A stretch of DNA of 59,461 bases, taken from the NCBI GenBank assembly GCA_002869185.1, contig PKTN01000008.1, forward strand, positions 1-59,461, written 5' to 3'. Below are positions 25,454-35,234 of the stretch, one piece after another (within the stretch, counting starts at the first letter, position 1; each line of letters begins with the position of its first letter). A model generated the notes under the pieces. That model did not search any database, was not told the origin of the DNA, and was given only the letters and a program-made list of their open reading frames with translations. Source of the stretch: Denitrovibrio sp. (GTDB lineage Bacteria > Chrysiogenota > Deferribacteres > Deferribacterales > Geovibrionaceae). The position numbers and the translations under genes were made by a program.

Positions 25454-26938
25454 TTATTGTTCGTCCAAGCTAGCTTTATGAGCCTTAATAGCTTTAGTCA
25501 TTTTCCTTCTCATTATGAAAATCACACAAAAGAAGATAAGGACTGAAAGTCCATAAGCGGACTCATTGCTAATACTACAACCACCACCACCTGTAACAGC
25601 AGCAATAACATCATCAGCATTATATGATCTAGCAAGATAGATATCTACGTCTATTTTGTCAGTAATAGCTCTGTCGTCTACACCACGAGCAGCTACGCCA
25701 TACTGGTTATAATCATAGAGTTCGTTGTTTTTAAGATAGAATCTAGCCCAGTTGTTTGTGCTGTCATATGTAACGTCCTCACGCTCACTACAAGTCAGGA
25801 GTGAAGAAGTAACACTGCACATGATAACCTTATAGTAATCAGGGTCTAGGTTTCCATAGTCGAGTACAACAGCTACATCGTCGTATCCACTAGTTGGAGC
25901 TACCTTCAGATTAATCTTAGCTTTTGTTGTATAAAGAAGCTCTAGTGTCTGAGCATCAGTAGCAACACTAAGTGTCTCAACATTACCACCAACAACAGCT
26001 AAATCGAACTGATTTGACTCAACATTCTCATCGTAAGAAGCTACAGTTGCAGTATCTACGCTAACACTTGAGTCAGCAGCTACAGCAGACAGGTTATAAA
26101 GCTCTGAAACGCCAGAGCCAGTTATTGAAGAGCTTGTATTTGTGTCGATCCAGTCTGAATATTCAGCTACTTTTGTATAAACACCATAGTAATTTGGCTG
26201 AGCACAGCCTTGACCAAAACTAACAATACCTATAAGTGAGAAAGTTCCATCATTGTTATTTATAAAGAGTGGTCCACCACTATCACCCTGACATGAGTCG
26301 ACTCCACCTTCTGCCAGCCCTGCACATAACATATTAGTAGTGAGACTGGAACCGTAAGAGTCCCCACATACAGTAGGAGAAACAACAGGGACATCAACCT
26401 TCATAAGGTCTGTAGGATAAGATGTTACAGAAGAAGCATCTGTATCTCCCCAGCCTGAAACAGTCGCAACAGTACCAGTTGTATAGTAAGGGAGAATGGT
26501 TGTTGAAAGGTTATCTATTGGATCAGATGTCACTGCAGTCGAAAGCTCAAGAAGAGCTATATCATTATTATAAGTTGCCGTATCTCCATAATTAGCGTGT
26601 ACTATAACCTGTGAAACAGCAGTTAGCTTTGTCTGATCCCAAACATTTGTACCTGACATTACATAAAGACTAGCTACTTCGGCTGGAGTGTCGAATGTGG
26701 ACACACAATGAGCAGCTGTCAATATCCATGTGCTACTAATGATTGTTCCGCCACAAAAAGTACTGTAAGAATTTCCATTGTCAGTTACAAGCTGAACTTG
26801 GAATGGGAATTCACCATCTGCCGCAGCAGTACCACCAATAATACGTGATACTATTGAAGAAGTGTCTGCCATTGCCTGCATAGACATTACAAACATAAAG
26901 ATAGTTATTAATATAACTTTGCTACTTTTCAACATCAT
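25454..26938 (-). CDS. Secreted trypsin-like (S1A) serine protease with C-terminal anchor
   Basis: 494 residues: signal peptide (to about ADT at 26), short propeptide ending SR-IIGG as in chymotrypsin zymogens (IIGG at 33-36), and catalytic triad His77 (TAAHC), Asp126 (NNDIALLEL) and Ser220 (GDSGGPL). A beta-rich region of about 200 residues follows, then GGGGCSIS, a hydrophobic helix and a basic tail (RRKMTKAIKAHK). That tail resembles the Gly-rich/Cys sorting signals of GlyGly-CTERM or Synergist-CTERM proteins and should hold the protein at the envelope until processed. The second ATG (26935) is better spaced from AGGAG. Substrate unknown. Confidence 0.88.
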   Translation of the reverse strand: MMLKSSKVILITIFMFVMSMQAMADTSSIVSRIIGGTAAADGEFPFQVQLVTDNGNSYSTFCGGTIISSTWILTAAHCVSTFDTPAEVASLYVMSGTNVWDQTKLTAVSQVIVHANYGDTATYNNDIALLELSTAVTSDPIDNLSTTILPYYTTGTVATVSGWGDTDASSVTSYPTDLMKVDVPVVSPTVCGDSYGSSLTTNMLCAGLAEGGVDSCQGDSGGPLFINNNDGTFSLIGIVSFGQGCAQPNYYGVYTKVAEYSDWIDTNTSSSITGSGVSELYNLSAVAADSSVSVDTATVASYDENVESNQFDLAVVGGNVETLSVATDAQTLELLYTTKAKINLKVAPTSGYDDVAVVLDYGNLDPDYYKVIMCSVTSSLLTCSEREDVTYDSTNNWARFYLKNNELYDYNQYGVAARGVDDRAITDKIDVDIYLARSYNADDVIAAVTGGGGCSISNESAYGLSVLIFFCVIFIMRRKMTKAIKAHKASLDEQ

Positions 26939-27043
26939 CTATCTCCTTTATATACATTTATGTTTTTTCTTATGTTATCATATAGTCATAATTATTGTTA
27001 TCAAATTTTAGTAATTTGGTAATATTTACAAAACGGTGAATAT

Positions 27044-27460
27044 ATGAAAAACCTCTCTCTAATCATTGTAACTTTGGTTCTTTTAACTTTTGGATGTGTA
27101 ACTACTGAACAACCAACAAAGATTAACTACTATGTTGTCCATGCTGGCAAAGAATTCTCTAAACCGCTCAGAGGAGCTAGAGTATTTAACTCTGAGGCTG
27201 AGTATAGAGATTTCCTAATGGCAAGGGCTATAAAAGCACATGATATGTTTAACAATTTCGATTTTACAACAAAGTCTATGCTGGTCGTTTATCTAGGTAA
27301 AAAAGGCGAAGATGGATATGGTTTAAAGATAAAGAGTATCGAAAGTGGCTCAGAAATAATAGTGCGAGCTACAGAAACCGCACCTGCTGAAAGTGATGCT
27401 CCACAATTCTTTATAGGAATAAATAAAACAGATAAAAAAGCTAAATTAATAATAGAATAG
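27044..27460 (+). CDS. Small lipoprotein with PrcB_C-like domain
   Basis: 138 residues: signal peptide ending TFG-Cys18, then a single domain with the FDFTTKSMLVVYLGKKGEDGYGLKIKSIE pattern of the PrcB C-terminal (protease-complex-associated) fold. In Treponema, PrcB works with the dentilisin protease. Here it stands divergently opposite a secreted trypsin-like protease (105 bp apart), so it might regulate that protease; that link is inference from position. Confidence 0.7.
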   Translation: MKNLSLIIVTLVLLTFGCVTTEQPTKINYYVVHAGKEFSKPLRGARVFNSEAEYRDFLMARAIKAHDMFNNFDFTTKSMLVVYLGKKGEDGYGLKIKSIESGSEIIVRATETAPAESDAPQFFIGINKTDKKAKLIIE

Positions 27461-27528
27461 AGATCCTTCGCTCTGCTCAGAATGACATTGAATGTCATTC
27501 TGAGTGAATATGCGAACGAAGAATCTCG
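27459..27528. repeat. Inverted pair of the interspersed repeat
   Basis: AGAGAT-CTTCGC-CTCAGAATGACATT is followed by AATGTCATTCTGAG...GCGAACGAAGAATCTC, giving a long hairpin whose right arm matches the single unit at 10889-10917. It fills the gap between the PrcB-like gene and the convergent RHH gene and may terminate transcription in both directions. Confidence 0.7.
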
Positions 27529-27538
27529 TATTTTGCCT

Positions 27539-27682
27539 TTATGATTTTTTCAAATCTCTTCTAACAGCTCTACGGATAAATGCTGAGACACTTATCCCCT
27601 CTTCTTCTGCAAGCGTCATAACCCTATCTCTCTCCTGCTCTGAAAGGCATGTTTGTAGTGTGTTTTCACGTTTACCATCCAT
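27539..27682 (-). CDS. Small ribbon-helix-helix (CopG/Arc-like) protein
   Basis: 47 residues: MDGKRENTLQTCLSEQERD as a likely beta strand and turn, then LAEEEGISVSAFIRRAVRRDL, the two-helix pattern of RHH DNA-binding proteins. GGAGG lies 9 nt before the ATG. Such proteins are often antitoxins or plasmid/prophage copy regulators; no toxin gene is next to it. It is shorter than usual gene-calling limits and easily missed. Confidence 0.65.
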   Translation of the reverse strand: MDGKRENTLQTCLSEQERDRVMTLAEEEGISVSAFIRRAVRRDLKKS

Positions 27683-27797
27683 ATTCTTGAACCTCCAATA
27701 TATATTATGAGAGGATTATAAATTATCCTTAAACATGATATGTATAACTCTGTACTGGACTGAAACAAAAAATAGAGTTAAAACTAATCTTATATTG

Positions 27798-27826
27798 TTG
27801 ACAGAAGGCGAAAAGGCTGATATAAA
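27798..27826 (+). promoter_or_regulatory. Promoter of tRNA-Ser
   Basis: TTGACA and TATAAA are 17 bp apart, ending 13 bp before the tRNA. Confidence 0.75.
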
Positions 27827-27839
27827 ATGATTCCTTTCA

Positions 27840-27928
27840 GGAGAGGTGTCCGAGTCCGGTTTAAGGAGCACGCCTGGAAAGTGTGTGTACGTTTACGCGT
27901 ACCGAGGGTTCGAATCCCTCCTTCTCCG
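27840..27928 (+). tRNA. tRNA-Ser, anticodon GGA
   Basis: 89-nt class II tRNA: acceptor GGAGAGG/CTTCTCC, anticodon stem CACGC/GTGTG with loop CTGGAAA, long variable arm, T arm with TTCGAAT loop, and discriminator G. It reads UCC and UCU. CCA is not encoded. Confidence 0.95.
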
Positions 27929-27965
27929 CTTTTTGTTGATTTATGACAAAAACTTTAAGAATGGT

Positions 27966-28065
27966 CTCGATGGGGCCTCTGCAATGAATTCTCTGCGAAC
28001 TCCGCCAGGTCCGGAAGGAAGCAACGGTAGTGGAATAATTTGTGTGCCGGAGTAACCCTGTCGAG
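27966..28065 (+). ncRNA. ffs: Signal recognition particle RNA, small bacterial (4.5S-like) form
   Basis: About 100 nt containing the conserved apical core CCAGGTCCGGAAGGAAGCAA with the GGAA tetraloop and the symmetric loop that binds Ffh. The ends pair as CTCGA/TCGAG, and TCCTTTT follows. It lies 38 bp after tRNA-Ser and may be transcribed with it. Exact ends are approximate. Confidence 0.93.
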
Positions 28066-28093
28066 TCCTTTTAATCAACCGAGGTATTTCATT

Positions 28094-29995
28094 ATGATCT
28101 CCAGCTTACGCAACAAGAAGAAACTCATAACTTTTTCCCTCTGGTTTATAATCGCCGCTTTTGTAGGAACTATCTTTTTTGTATGGGGTGTGGGTGATCA
28201 AGCTCAGCAAGCACTTTATGCAGCAAAAGTCGACGGCGTAACCATCACAGACCAAGACTTCAGAGACAAAGTAGAATCAACCAAGAATCAATTTCGTTCC
28301 CTTTTCGGTGACAATGTTAATGACATTCTCAGTGGTGTTAAACTCGAAAAGAGCGTTATGGAAAACCTTATTAACGAGGCTCTCCTTAGAAACGAAGCTG
28401 TTAGACTTGAGCTACCTGTTTCCGATGCGGAAATAGCTACAAACATTCAAAGCATACAAGCTTTTCAAACTGACGGAAAGTTTGATCCGCAGCTCTATGT
28501 GCAGCTACTATCCAGAAACAGACTCACTCCTCAAATCTTTGAAGAAAGTCTCAAGCAAGACATCACTCTTAAAAAGATGGAAGATCTAATTAAGCAGTCT
28601 GTAGCTGTTACTGACAAAGAGATTGAAAAAGAATACATATATAGAGACAGCGAAGCTACTATCAGATACCTCGAACTCACTGCTGATAACTTTATCGGTG
28701 ACGTAAAGATAACTGACGAAGCACTTAACGCTTTCTATGAAGAACACAAAGCTGAATACGAAGTACCAACAAAGGCTGATTTTAAATATGTAATCTTTGA
28801 TCCAGAAAACTACAAAGCTGAGTTCAAAGCTACTGATAAAGAGATCGAAAACTTCTTTATCAAAAACAAAGCATCATTTGTTGAAGCTGAAAAGCTCAGT
28901 GCAGCTCATATCCTATTAAAAGTTGATAACTGGAGCGATGAAATCGCAGCCAATGAAGTATATAAAAAAGCAAAAGACATAAAAGCCCAGATAGATGCTG
29001 GTAAAGATTTCGCAGCCATGGCTAAGAAATACTCTCAGGATGGAACAGCTGAAACTGGTGGAGAGCTTGGCTACTTCACTAGAGGTCAGATGGTTCCTGA
29101 GTTTGAAAAAGTCGCTTTTGCAACAAAGCCTGGTACAGTATCTGATGTTGTTAAGACTCAGTTCGGTTTCCATCTTATAAAAGTGATAGACTACAAGCCT
29201 GAGACTGACCCTGTGCTTGACGATGTGCGTGATCAAATAACAGCTACAATAATTGATCAGAAAAGTCAGTCATCATTTAGAACATATGTATTCGATATAT
29301 ATAGAGCACTTGTTAATAAGTCTAACATCACAGCTTATAATCTTCAGTCAGAAGATAAGCTTGTGACAAACGAGATAAAAGGTCTCTCAGCTAAAGGGGA
29401 TGTCGAGCCACTTATAGGACTCGCAGATGTTGCTAAGAAGATCCTTTCTATAAACAAATCAGAGATTTCTCAGGTACTTGAAGTAAAAGGTCGCAAAATG
29501 GTCTTTGAAATGACTGAGAAATATGATGCATACATCCCAGCTCTTGCAGATATTAAAGAAAAAGTTACTGCTCACTTCGTAAAGGTTAAGAGTCTAGAGC
29601 TTGCACAGCAGAAAGCTGACGAAGCTGCTAAACTAACATCTATGGATGAGGCTGCTAACATGCTTAATAAGAACTATACAACGACCCCTAAGTTTAAAAG
29701 AAGCCAGCCTATCACAGGGCTCGGACTTAACGAGAAACTTATGACAGATATCTTTAGAGCTAGTCCAGAGCAGTTCATCCAAGAAGCATATACAATAGGA
29801 AACAAAGTCTTTATCGTACAGGTAAAAGAGATTGTAGCTCCTGATGTAAAAGCAATAGGTGAGCAGGTTAAAGAGCAGATTAAATCTCAACTTTATGGCA
29901 CTAAATCAGCTCAAGCAGTTGCAAGCTATGTTCTAAACCTTAAGACAAAAGCTAAGATTTCTATCAATCCAAGATACGCTGAATTCTACAATTAA
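28094..29995 (+). CDS. ppiD: Membrane-anchored periplasmic peptidyl-prolyl isomerase/chaperone, PpiD-like
   Basis: 633 residues: short cytoplasmic N-terminus, one TM helix (about 13-35), SurA_N-type helical region (about 40-190), a parvulin (PpiC) domain from KLSAAHILLKV to FGFHLIKVIDYK (about 265-365), and a helical C-terminal region. It helps newly secreted proteins fold at the inner membrane. The start is the ATG at 28094 (MISSLRNKKK), preceded by CGAGG. A longer frame beginning at 28040 would overlap the SRP RNA and is rejected. Confidence 0.9.
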   Translation: MISSLRNKKKLITFSLWFIIAAFVGTIFFVWGVGDQAQQALYAAKVDGVTITDQDFRDKVESTKNQFRSLFGDNVNDILSGVKLEKSVMENLINEALLRNEAVRLELPVSDAEIATNIQSIQAFQTDGKFDPQLYVQLLSRNRLTPQIFEESLKQDITLKKMEDLIKQSVAVTDKEIEKEYIYRDSEATIRYLELTADNFIGDVKITDEALNAFYEEHKAEYEVPTKADFKYVIFDPENYKAEFKATDKEIENFFIKNKASFVEAEKLSAAHILLKVDNWSDEIAANEVYKKAKDIKAQIDAGKDFAAMAKKYSQDGTAETGGELGYFTRGQMVPEFEKVAFATKPGTVSDVVKTQFGFHLIKVIDYKPETDPVLDDVRDQITATIIDQKSQSSFRTYVFDIYRALVNKSNITAYNLQSEDKLVTNEIKGLSAKGDVEPLIGLADVAKKILSINKSEISQVLEVKGRKMVFEMTEKYDAYIPALADIKEKVTAHFVKVKSLELAQQKADEAAKLTSMDEAANMLNKNYTTTPKFKRSQPITGLGLNEKLMTDIFRASPEQFIQEAYTIGNKVFIVQVKEIVAPDVKAIGEQVKEQIKSQLYGTKSAQAVASYVLNLKTKAKISINPRYAEFYN

Positions 29996-30016
29996 GATTT
30001 AAATAAATAAATTGAT

Positions 30017-30050
30017 AAAGGGAGCATAGGTAACTGTGTTCCCTTTTTTT
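30017..30050. terminator. Terminator shared by ppiD and the convergent kinase gene
   Basis: GGGAGCATAG pairs with CTGTGTTCCC around GTAA, followed by seven T on the plus strand. Confidence 0.85.
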
Positions 30051-31161
30051 ATGGTAGGTAGATTCTAAAGGTCGTCCCTGCTGGCTGGATAGATTCAAAG
30101 CTAACTCTGCCTCTAAGATAACCCTCAGTTATAATCCTTATACTCTGTGTTCCTAAACCTGAACCAGTCTTTTTGGTGGTAAATGTCTTTCTGAATATCT
30201 TTGCCTGAATATCTTCAGGAATATAAGCAACATTATGAACGGAGAATACCTTCTCATTATCTATTAACTCACAACGAACTGTTATCCTCTCGCTAAATTT
30301 CGATGCCTCTAAAGCATTGGATAACATGTTAATAAGGACTCTGTTCAAGAGATTAGTATCTGTATATAGCTCAAACTCAGTACTACGTGGATCTATATAA
30401 ATAATTTTTCCACGAGCTGCCGATGTCTGCTCGATAAAATCAACACTATTTTGAATTACAGTAATAGAATTGTGTTTCTTGAGCTTAACTTTAAGTTCAT
30501 GTGATTTGGCAGATTTAAGAATTTTATTAGAATATAACTCATCAATCAGCTCTGAGGAGCTATTGTTTAATTGGTTTAGTATCTTACCTTTATCAGTTAT
30601 CCTATCATCATTTAGAAGTTGCAACATAGAATGTAGACCACTCGCTATATTTGCAATATCATGATAGAAAATTTCTTCGATCTCTGTTTTTTGCCTTGCC
30701 TCAGAGATATCTGTAATAGTAAAAACTATAAAATCTTCGGAGTCAAAGTTAAGTAGTTTGCTAGTCACACCAAGTTCTAGTGTCTGAGAACTTTGGGTCA
30801 ATATGACACACTCTTTAAATGTGTCTTTATTATTAACCTGAGTCTCCATAATTGCCTTAGCCGCGTCACACTCTCGACAAAAATCAGATGTACCGCAACC
30901 TGCGATTTTCCACGCATATCGACAATTAAGAGCTTCTCCGACCCTCTTTCCTAAGATGCTTGATATGTCACTGATATTGAAATCTTTATTAAAGGATTTA
31001 TTGCTAAAGACTATCTGACGATTTGAATTGAGTACTACAATATATTGATCAATCTTACCTATAAAATCATTTAATACAGGTAGATTTATAAACTTCTGAT
31101 ATTGTTTCCATACAGTACTATCCGAACTTCTTTCCGCAGAGGCGAATTGTGTTTCAATCAT
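30049..31161 (-). CDS. Soluble PAS histidine kinase with four-cysteine PAS domain
   Basis: 370 residues, no TM helix. A PAS-like domain (about 30-155) carries C80-x8-C89-x5-C95-x2-C98 (NC, GCG, FCREC), a spacing that could hold an Fe-S cluster or metal. The dimerisation helix has His167 in FYHDIANIASGL (H-D rather than the common H-E), and the ATPase domain has N (NMLSNALEAS) and G2 (KKTGSGLGTQSI) boxes. No receiver domain or adjacent regulator is on this side. By analogy with NreB-type 4-Cys kinases it may sense oxygen, nitrogen oxides or redox state; this is inference. It follows the redox-like UGA gene by 103 bp on the same strand. Confidence 0.85.
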   Translation of the reverse strand: MIETQFASAERSSDSTVWKQYQKFINLPVLNDFIGKIDQYIVVLNSNRQIVFSNKSFNKDFNISDISSILGKRVGEALNCRYAWKIAGCGTSDFCRECDAAKAIMETQVNNKDTFKECVILTQSSQTLELGVTSKLLNFDSEDFIVFTITDISEARQKTEIEEIFYHDIANIASGLHSMLQLLNDDRITDKGKILNQLNNSSSELIDELYSNKILKSAKSHELKVKLKKHNSITVIQNSVDFIEQTSAARGKIIYIDPRSTEFELYTDTNLLNRVLINMLSNALEASKFSERITVRCELIDNEKVFSVHNVAYIPEDIQAKIFRKTFTTKKTGSGLGTQSIRIITEGYLRGRVSFESIQPAGTTFRIYLP

Positions 31162-31264
31162 CTGTGCACCAACTTGGTTATTACTATAAGTATAATACTA
31201 ATAATTCAGCTAGCAACATAATTACAAATAAATGTTAAATTTGTAAAATATATAAATACAATGA

Positions 31265-31627
31265 TTAAGATGCAGCGGATGAACCTTGTATATTTTCTTT
31301 AATTTTATCCACTATATCAGTAGCTTCCATCAGACCCCAGCAAAGAGGTTTGTCGTTAAGAGAAATATATGGAAAAGGTAACCTTCCTTCAACAATATTC
31401 GTAACATGATCAATATAGTCTAGTATCTCATGGGAAGAGACATCAATATATTTAAAATCTACTCCACCTGTTCCATACATTTTTGTTAGCAGAGCATCAG
31501 TCTTAAACGATAGCTCTTCATAAGGATCTTCAGTCTCTCCGCAACCTGCGTGGAAGTATGAAGGGCTTCAGCCAGAAACAGATTCCATGCTGCTACCAAA
31601 CATCCTCACAACAATAACTTCTTCCAT
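31265..31627 (-). CDS. Candidate selenoprotein: small redox-like protein with in-frame UGA at codon 20
   Basis: A 120-residue frame starts at ATG 31627 with AGGAGA 5 nt ahead, 14 bp after purF. It is open except for TGA at 31568-31570. Residues before it (MEEVIVVRMFGSSMESVSG) form a thioredoxin-like beta strand and loop. After it come SPSYFHAGC (Cys29), then FKYIDVSS and LPFPYISLNDKPLCWG, resembling small disulfide proteins such as YuzD. The UGA stands where a redox Cys/Sec would be. Directly downstream is a hairpin with GGU in its apical loop, 21 nt from the UGA, fitting the bacterial SECIS rule. If Sec is inserted, the product is a full-length selenoprotein; otherwise this is a pseudogene. 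The function of the redox partner is unknown. Confidence 0.6.
31526..31563 (-). promoter_or_regulatory. SECIS-like hairpin after the in-frame UGA
   Basis: Read on the minus strand: outer stem CTTCA/TGAAG, then TTC/GAG, a two-base bulge, CGCA/TGCG, and apical loop GGT. The E. coli fdhF SECIS likewise has a bulge below a short stem and a GGUC loop 18 nt after UGA. Pairing was done by eye. Confidence 0.5.
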
Positions 31628-31641
31628 CTCATTCTCCTGTA

Positions 31642-33006
31642 TTAATCACCAGTATGATACATAGTCGGGTAAGCGCCTGTAAAACACGCCTGACAGTAGT
31701 TACTGCTATTTGCACACTCCATCAGCCCATCTATGCTCAGATAGTGTAGACTATCTGCTGTAATATATTTTTGAATCTCTTCCACAGTATGAGTGGAAGC
31801 AATAAGTTCTTTTCTAGTAGGTGTATCGATACCATAGAAACATGGAAAAGCTGTAGGTGGGCTACTGATACGCATATGCACCTCTTTAGCTCCAGCTTCA
31901 CGTAGCATCTTTACTATCTTACGGCTTGTTGTACCTCTAACAATAGAATCATCAACAACAACAACCCTTTTCCCTTCGATAACTTCACGCACAGCATTCA
32001 GCTTTATCTTCACGCCAAAGTGTCTAATAGACTGGCTCGGCTCAATAAATGTTCTACCAACATAGTGGTTTCTAACAAGCCCCATCTCAAATGGGATACC
32101 GCTATGCTCTGCATAACCAAGTGTCGCAACAACGCCTGAGTCAGGCACAGCAATAACAACATCAGCTTCTACATCATCCTCTTCTGCAAGTTTTATTCCC
32201 AAACGCTTTCTAACACCATAAACGCTATTACCGAATAGATAAGAATCAGGTCTAGCGAAGTATATATGCTCAAAAATACAAGGTTTATGATCAACTTTTT
32301 CAAATGGGAATATAGATTTAAGCCCGTCGTCATCGATGATAATCATCTCGCCCGGCTCTACTTCACGTACCATTGTTGCCTCTATAAGATCGAGAGCACA
32401 GCTTTCAGATGTTAGGACATAACCATTCTTAAGCTTACCAAGAACAAGCGGACGCATTCCCATAGGATCACGCACTCCTATCAACTTATCGTTTGTCATG
32501 ATAAGAATAGAAAAAGCTCCCTTAAGCTGGTTTACAGAGTGGGTGATAGATTCTATCAGGTCTTCTTTCTTACTTTTAGCTATCAAATGAACGATAACTT
32601 CAGAGTCTGAACTGGAAGCAAAAATAGCTCCCTGAGTAACAAGTTCTTTTTTGATCTCTTCAGCATTAACAATATTACCGTTATGTGCCAAAGAAATATC
32701 ACCAGAGTTTATAGTAACACTAATAGGCTGAGTATTAGCTAGCTCAGACATTCCTGTTGTGGAATATCTATTGTGCCCGATAGCCATATCGCCTTTAAGT
32801 CTGTCTAATTTTTCCTGAGAAAAGATATCAGCCACAAGCCCCATACCTTTTTCATATGTGATTTTATCACGGTTACTTACAGCTATTCCAGCACCCTCTT
32901 GCCCTCTATGCTGGAGAGCATACAGTGAGAGGTAAACAAGATTCGCAGCGTCATCATTGGCAAATACGCCAGCTACACCACATTCCTCGTGAAATTTGTC
33001 CATCAT
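31642..33006 (-). CDS. purF: Amidophosphoribosyltransferase
   Basis: First step of purine synthesis: PRPP plus glutamine to phosphoribosylamine. 454 residues. The N-terminal propeptide of eight residues precedes catalytic Cys9 (EECGVAGVF), which must be exposed by cleavage. The glutaminase domain includes GHNRYSTTG; the PRPP loop is [14 protein letters not shown]. Cysteines near the C-terminus ([12 protein letters not shown]) fit the [4Fe-4S] type of enzyme, as in Bacillus subtilis, which is oxygen-sensitive. It overlaps purL by 4 bp. Confidence 0.97.
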   Translation of the reverse strand: MMDKFHEECGVAGVFANDDAANLVYLSLYALQHRGQEGAGIAVSNRDKITYEKGMGLVADIFSQEKLDRLKGDMAIGHNRYSTTGMSELANTQPISVTINSGDISLAHNGNIVNAEEIKKELVTQGAIFASSSDSEVIVHLIAKSKKEDLIESITHSVNQLKGAFSILIMTNDKLIGVRDPMGMRPLVLGKLKNGYVLTSESCALDLIEATMVREVEPGEMIIIDDDGLKSIFPFEKVDHKPCIFEHIYFARPDSYLFGNSVYGVRKRLGIKLAEEDDVEADVVIAVPDSGVVATLGYAEHSGIPFEMGLVRNHYVGRTFIEPSQSIRHFGVKIKLNAVREVIEGKRVVVVDDSIVRGTTSRKIVKMLREAGAKEVHMRISSPPTAFPCFYGIDTPTRKELIASTHTVEEIQKYITADSLHYLSIDGLMECANSSNYCQACFTGAYPTMYHTGD

Positions 33007-35234
33007 TTCATTATTTCCCCGATGCTGTTATTCCATAGATTTTCAGCATCTTTCACCTTAAGGCTAACCAGTTGATCGCCGTTCAGTGATATATCTATCT
33101 TATCGCTTGTTGTTCGCCCGATTTTCTTTATTGGAAGTCCATTTGCTTTAGCAAGTTTTTCAACTTCAACTGCGTGTGCATTTCCAACCTCTAGGATAAC
33201 TCTTCCGTGGTTCTCACCAAAAAGGAGCGCATCCGCTTTAAGCTCAGATTCAAGCTTTACTATCATTCCGATTTCACTGTCATCAAATGACATTTCACAT
33301 AGAGCTACTGCTAGTCCACCGTCTGACACGTCATGAGCTGAGTTAATAAGTCTCTTATCGGCGGCCTCACACATGAAGTCGATAATCGCCTTCTCGCGAG
33401 CCAAATCAACATGAGGAGCGTCACCGAGTTCTTTACCATGAATACTAGCAAGATACTCAGAACCACCAATGTGACCATCATTTTCACCGAGAAGATAGAT
33501 TGTGCTACCAGTCTCTTTAAAGTATGAACCGATCCTTTTAGTAACGTCATCTATAACACCTACCATTACTATTGTAGGAGTTGGATGAATAGGTACACCT
33601 TCAGTTTCGTTATAAAGTGAAACGTTACCACTAACAACAGGTGTCTCAAGAGCGTTAGCCGCTTCGATGATACCTTCGATAGCAGAAACAAACTGCCACA
33701 TGATCTCTTCTTTTTCAGGATTTCCAAAGTTGAGACAGTTAGTGAAAGCTCTAGGTCTAGCACCACTCACAGCAACATTTCTTGCTGATTCAGCTATGGC
33801 AGCCTTTCCACCTTCAAATGGGTTAAGATAGCAATATCTACTGTTACAATCACTAGAGAGTGCAACACCCACCTCTTTCTCGTTCAGCCTGATAACGGCT
33901 GCATCACTACCAGGAAGCTGTACGGTACCAACACGAACCATGTGGTCGTACTGCTCATAAACCCAGTGCTTCGAAGCGATAGTAGGGTTAGCAAGTAGCT
34001 TCTCAAGTATCTCTTGAATATTCTCAGGAGTGGTAACCTCAACAGGAGCCTGAATAGCGTCCATTACTGCTGGTCTAGCGTATGGTCTATCGTATTTAGG
34101 GGCTTCATTAGCGAGTGGAGCAGCTTCAAGAACAGCAACCTCTTCGCCAGCCCATGTGAGTCTAACATGTCCGTCATCAGTAACTTCACCGATAACAGAT
34201 GCATCAAGATCCCACTTTTCAAATATTGCTTTAACCTTATCTTCGTATCCCTTCTTAGCCACCATAAGCATACGCTCTTGTGACTCAGAAAGCATAATTT
34301 CATAAGGAGTCATACTACTTTCACGAACAGGTACATTGTCAAGGTCTAGTCTAACACCTGTTCCAGAGTTAGAAGTCATCTCAAATGCTGATGAAGTTAG
34401 ACCTGCGGCTCCCATATCCTGAATACCAACTATATAGTCAGTCTTCATAAGCTCCAGACAAGCCTCAAGAAGAAGCTTCTCTTTGAATGGGTCACCAACC
34501 TGTACGTTAGGTCGTTTAGCCTCACTGTTCTCATCGAATTCCGCAGAAGCCATAGTAGCTCCGTGGATTCCGTCTCTACCAGTCTTCGCTCCGACATATA
34601 TAACTGGGTTACCCTTACCTTCTGCCTTAGCTAAGAAAATTTTGTCCTTTTGCACAACACCAAGGGCGAATGCATTAACAAGTGGGTTACCATTGTAACA
34701 ATCGTTAAAGTAAACTTCTCCACCGACAGTAGGCACGCCGAAGCAGTTGCCATAGTGGGATATCCCCTCAACAACACCTTCGAATATAAATCTATTTTTA
34801 GGATTGTCTAAGCTACCGAATCTGAGTGAGTTCATAGCCGCTACAGGTCTAGCCCCCATAGTGAATACGTCTCTGAGGATACCACCAACACCAGTTGCGG
34901 CACCTTGGAAAGGCATAATGAATGACGGGTGGTTGTGTGATTCCACCTTAAAGCAGACACAAAGACCTTCATCATCGACTGAGATAATACCAGCATTTTC
35001 GCCAGGTCCCTGAACAACCCAAGGGGCTTCCGTAGGGAATTTTGCGAGGTGCATACGGCTGGATTTATAAGAGCAGTGCTCAGAATACATAGAAGATATG
35101 ATTCCGAGTTCTATATAGTTAGGTGTTCTGCCGAGCAGATTCTTAATACCTTCGAATTCGCCTTCTGTGAGTCCCATCTCTTTAGCAACAGGGAAAGTTA
35201 CCTCAGGGTAGTTGAAGCTATCGTATACGCTCAT
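33003..35234 (-). CDS. purL: Phosphoribosylformylglycinamidine synthase, small PurL
   Basis: 743 residues, matching the short PurL that needs separate PurS and PurQ subunits, both encoded just upstream. The ATP/FGAR-binding core is recognisable ([49 protein letters not shown]). It converts FGAR to FGAM with ammonia delivered from PurQ. Start overlaps purQ stop by 4 bp. Confidence 0.98.
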   Translation of the reverse strand: MSVYDSFNYPEVTFPVAKEMGLTEGEFEGIKNLLGRTPNYIELGIISSMYSEHCSYKSSRMHLAKFPTEAPWVVQGPGENAGIISVDDEGLCVCFKVESHNHPSFIMPFQGAATGVGGILRDVFTMGARPVAAMNSLRFGSLDNPKNRFIFEGVVEGISHYGNCFGVPTVGGEVYFNDCYNGNPLVNAFALGVVQKDKIFLAKAEGKGNPVIYVGAKTGRDGIHGATMASAEFDENSEAKRPNVQVGDPFKEKLLLEACLELMKTDYIVGIQDMGAAGLTSSAFEMTSNSGTGVRLDLDNVPVRESSMTPYEIMLSESQERMLMVAKKGYEDKVKAIFEKWDLDASVIGEVTDDGHVRLTWAGEEVAVLEAAPLANEAPKYDRPYARPAVMDAIQAPVEVTTPENIQEILEKLLANPTIASKHWVYEQYDHMVRVGTVQLPGSDAAVIRLNEKEVGVALSSDCNSRYCYLNPFEGGKAAIAESARNVAVSGARPRAFTNCLNFGNPEKEEIMWQFVSAIEGIIEAANALETPVVSGNVSLYNETEGVPIHPTPTIVMVGVIDDVTKRIGSYFKETGSTIYLLGENDGHIGGSEYLASIHGKELGDAPHVDLAREKAIIDFMCEAADKRLINSAHDVSDGGLAVALCEMSFDDSEIGMIVKLESELKADALLFGENHGRVILEVGNAHAVEVEKLAKANGLPIKKIGRTTSDKIDISLNGDQLVSLKVKDAENLWNNSIGEIMK

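Noticed and set aside
28040..28093. Longer N-terminus of the PpiD frame
   Set aside because: It overlaps the SRP RNA and lacks a ribosome site; the ATG at 28094 is followed by the expected TM anchor.
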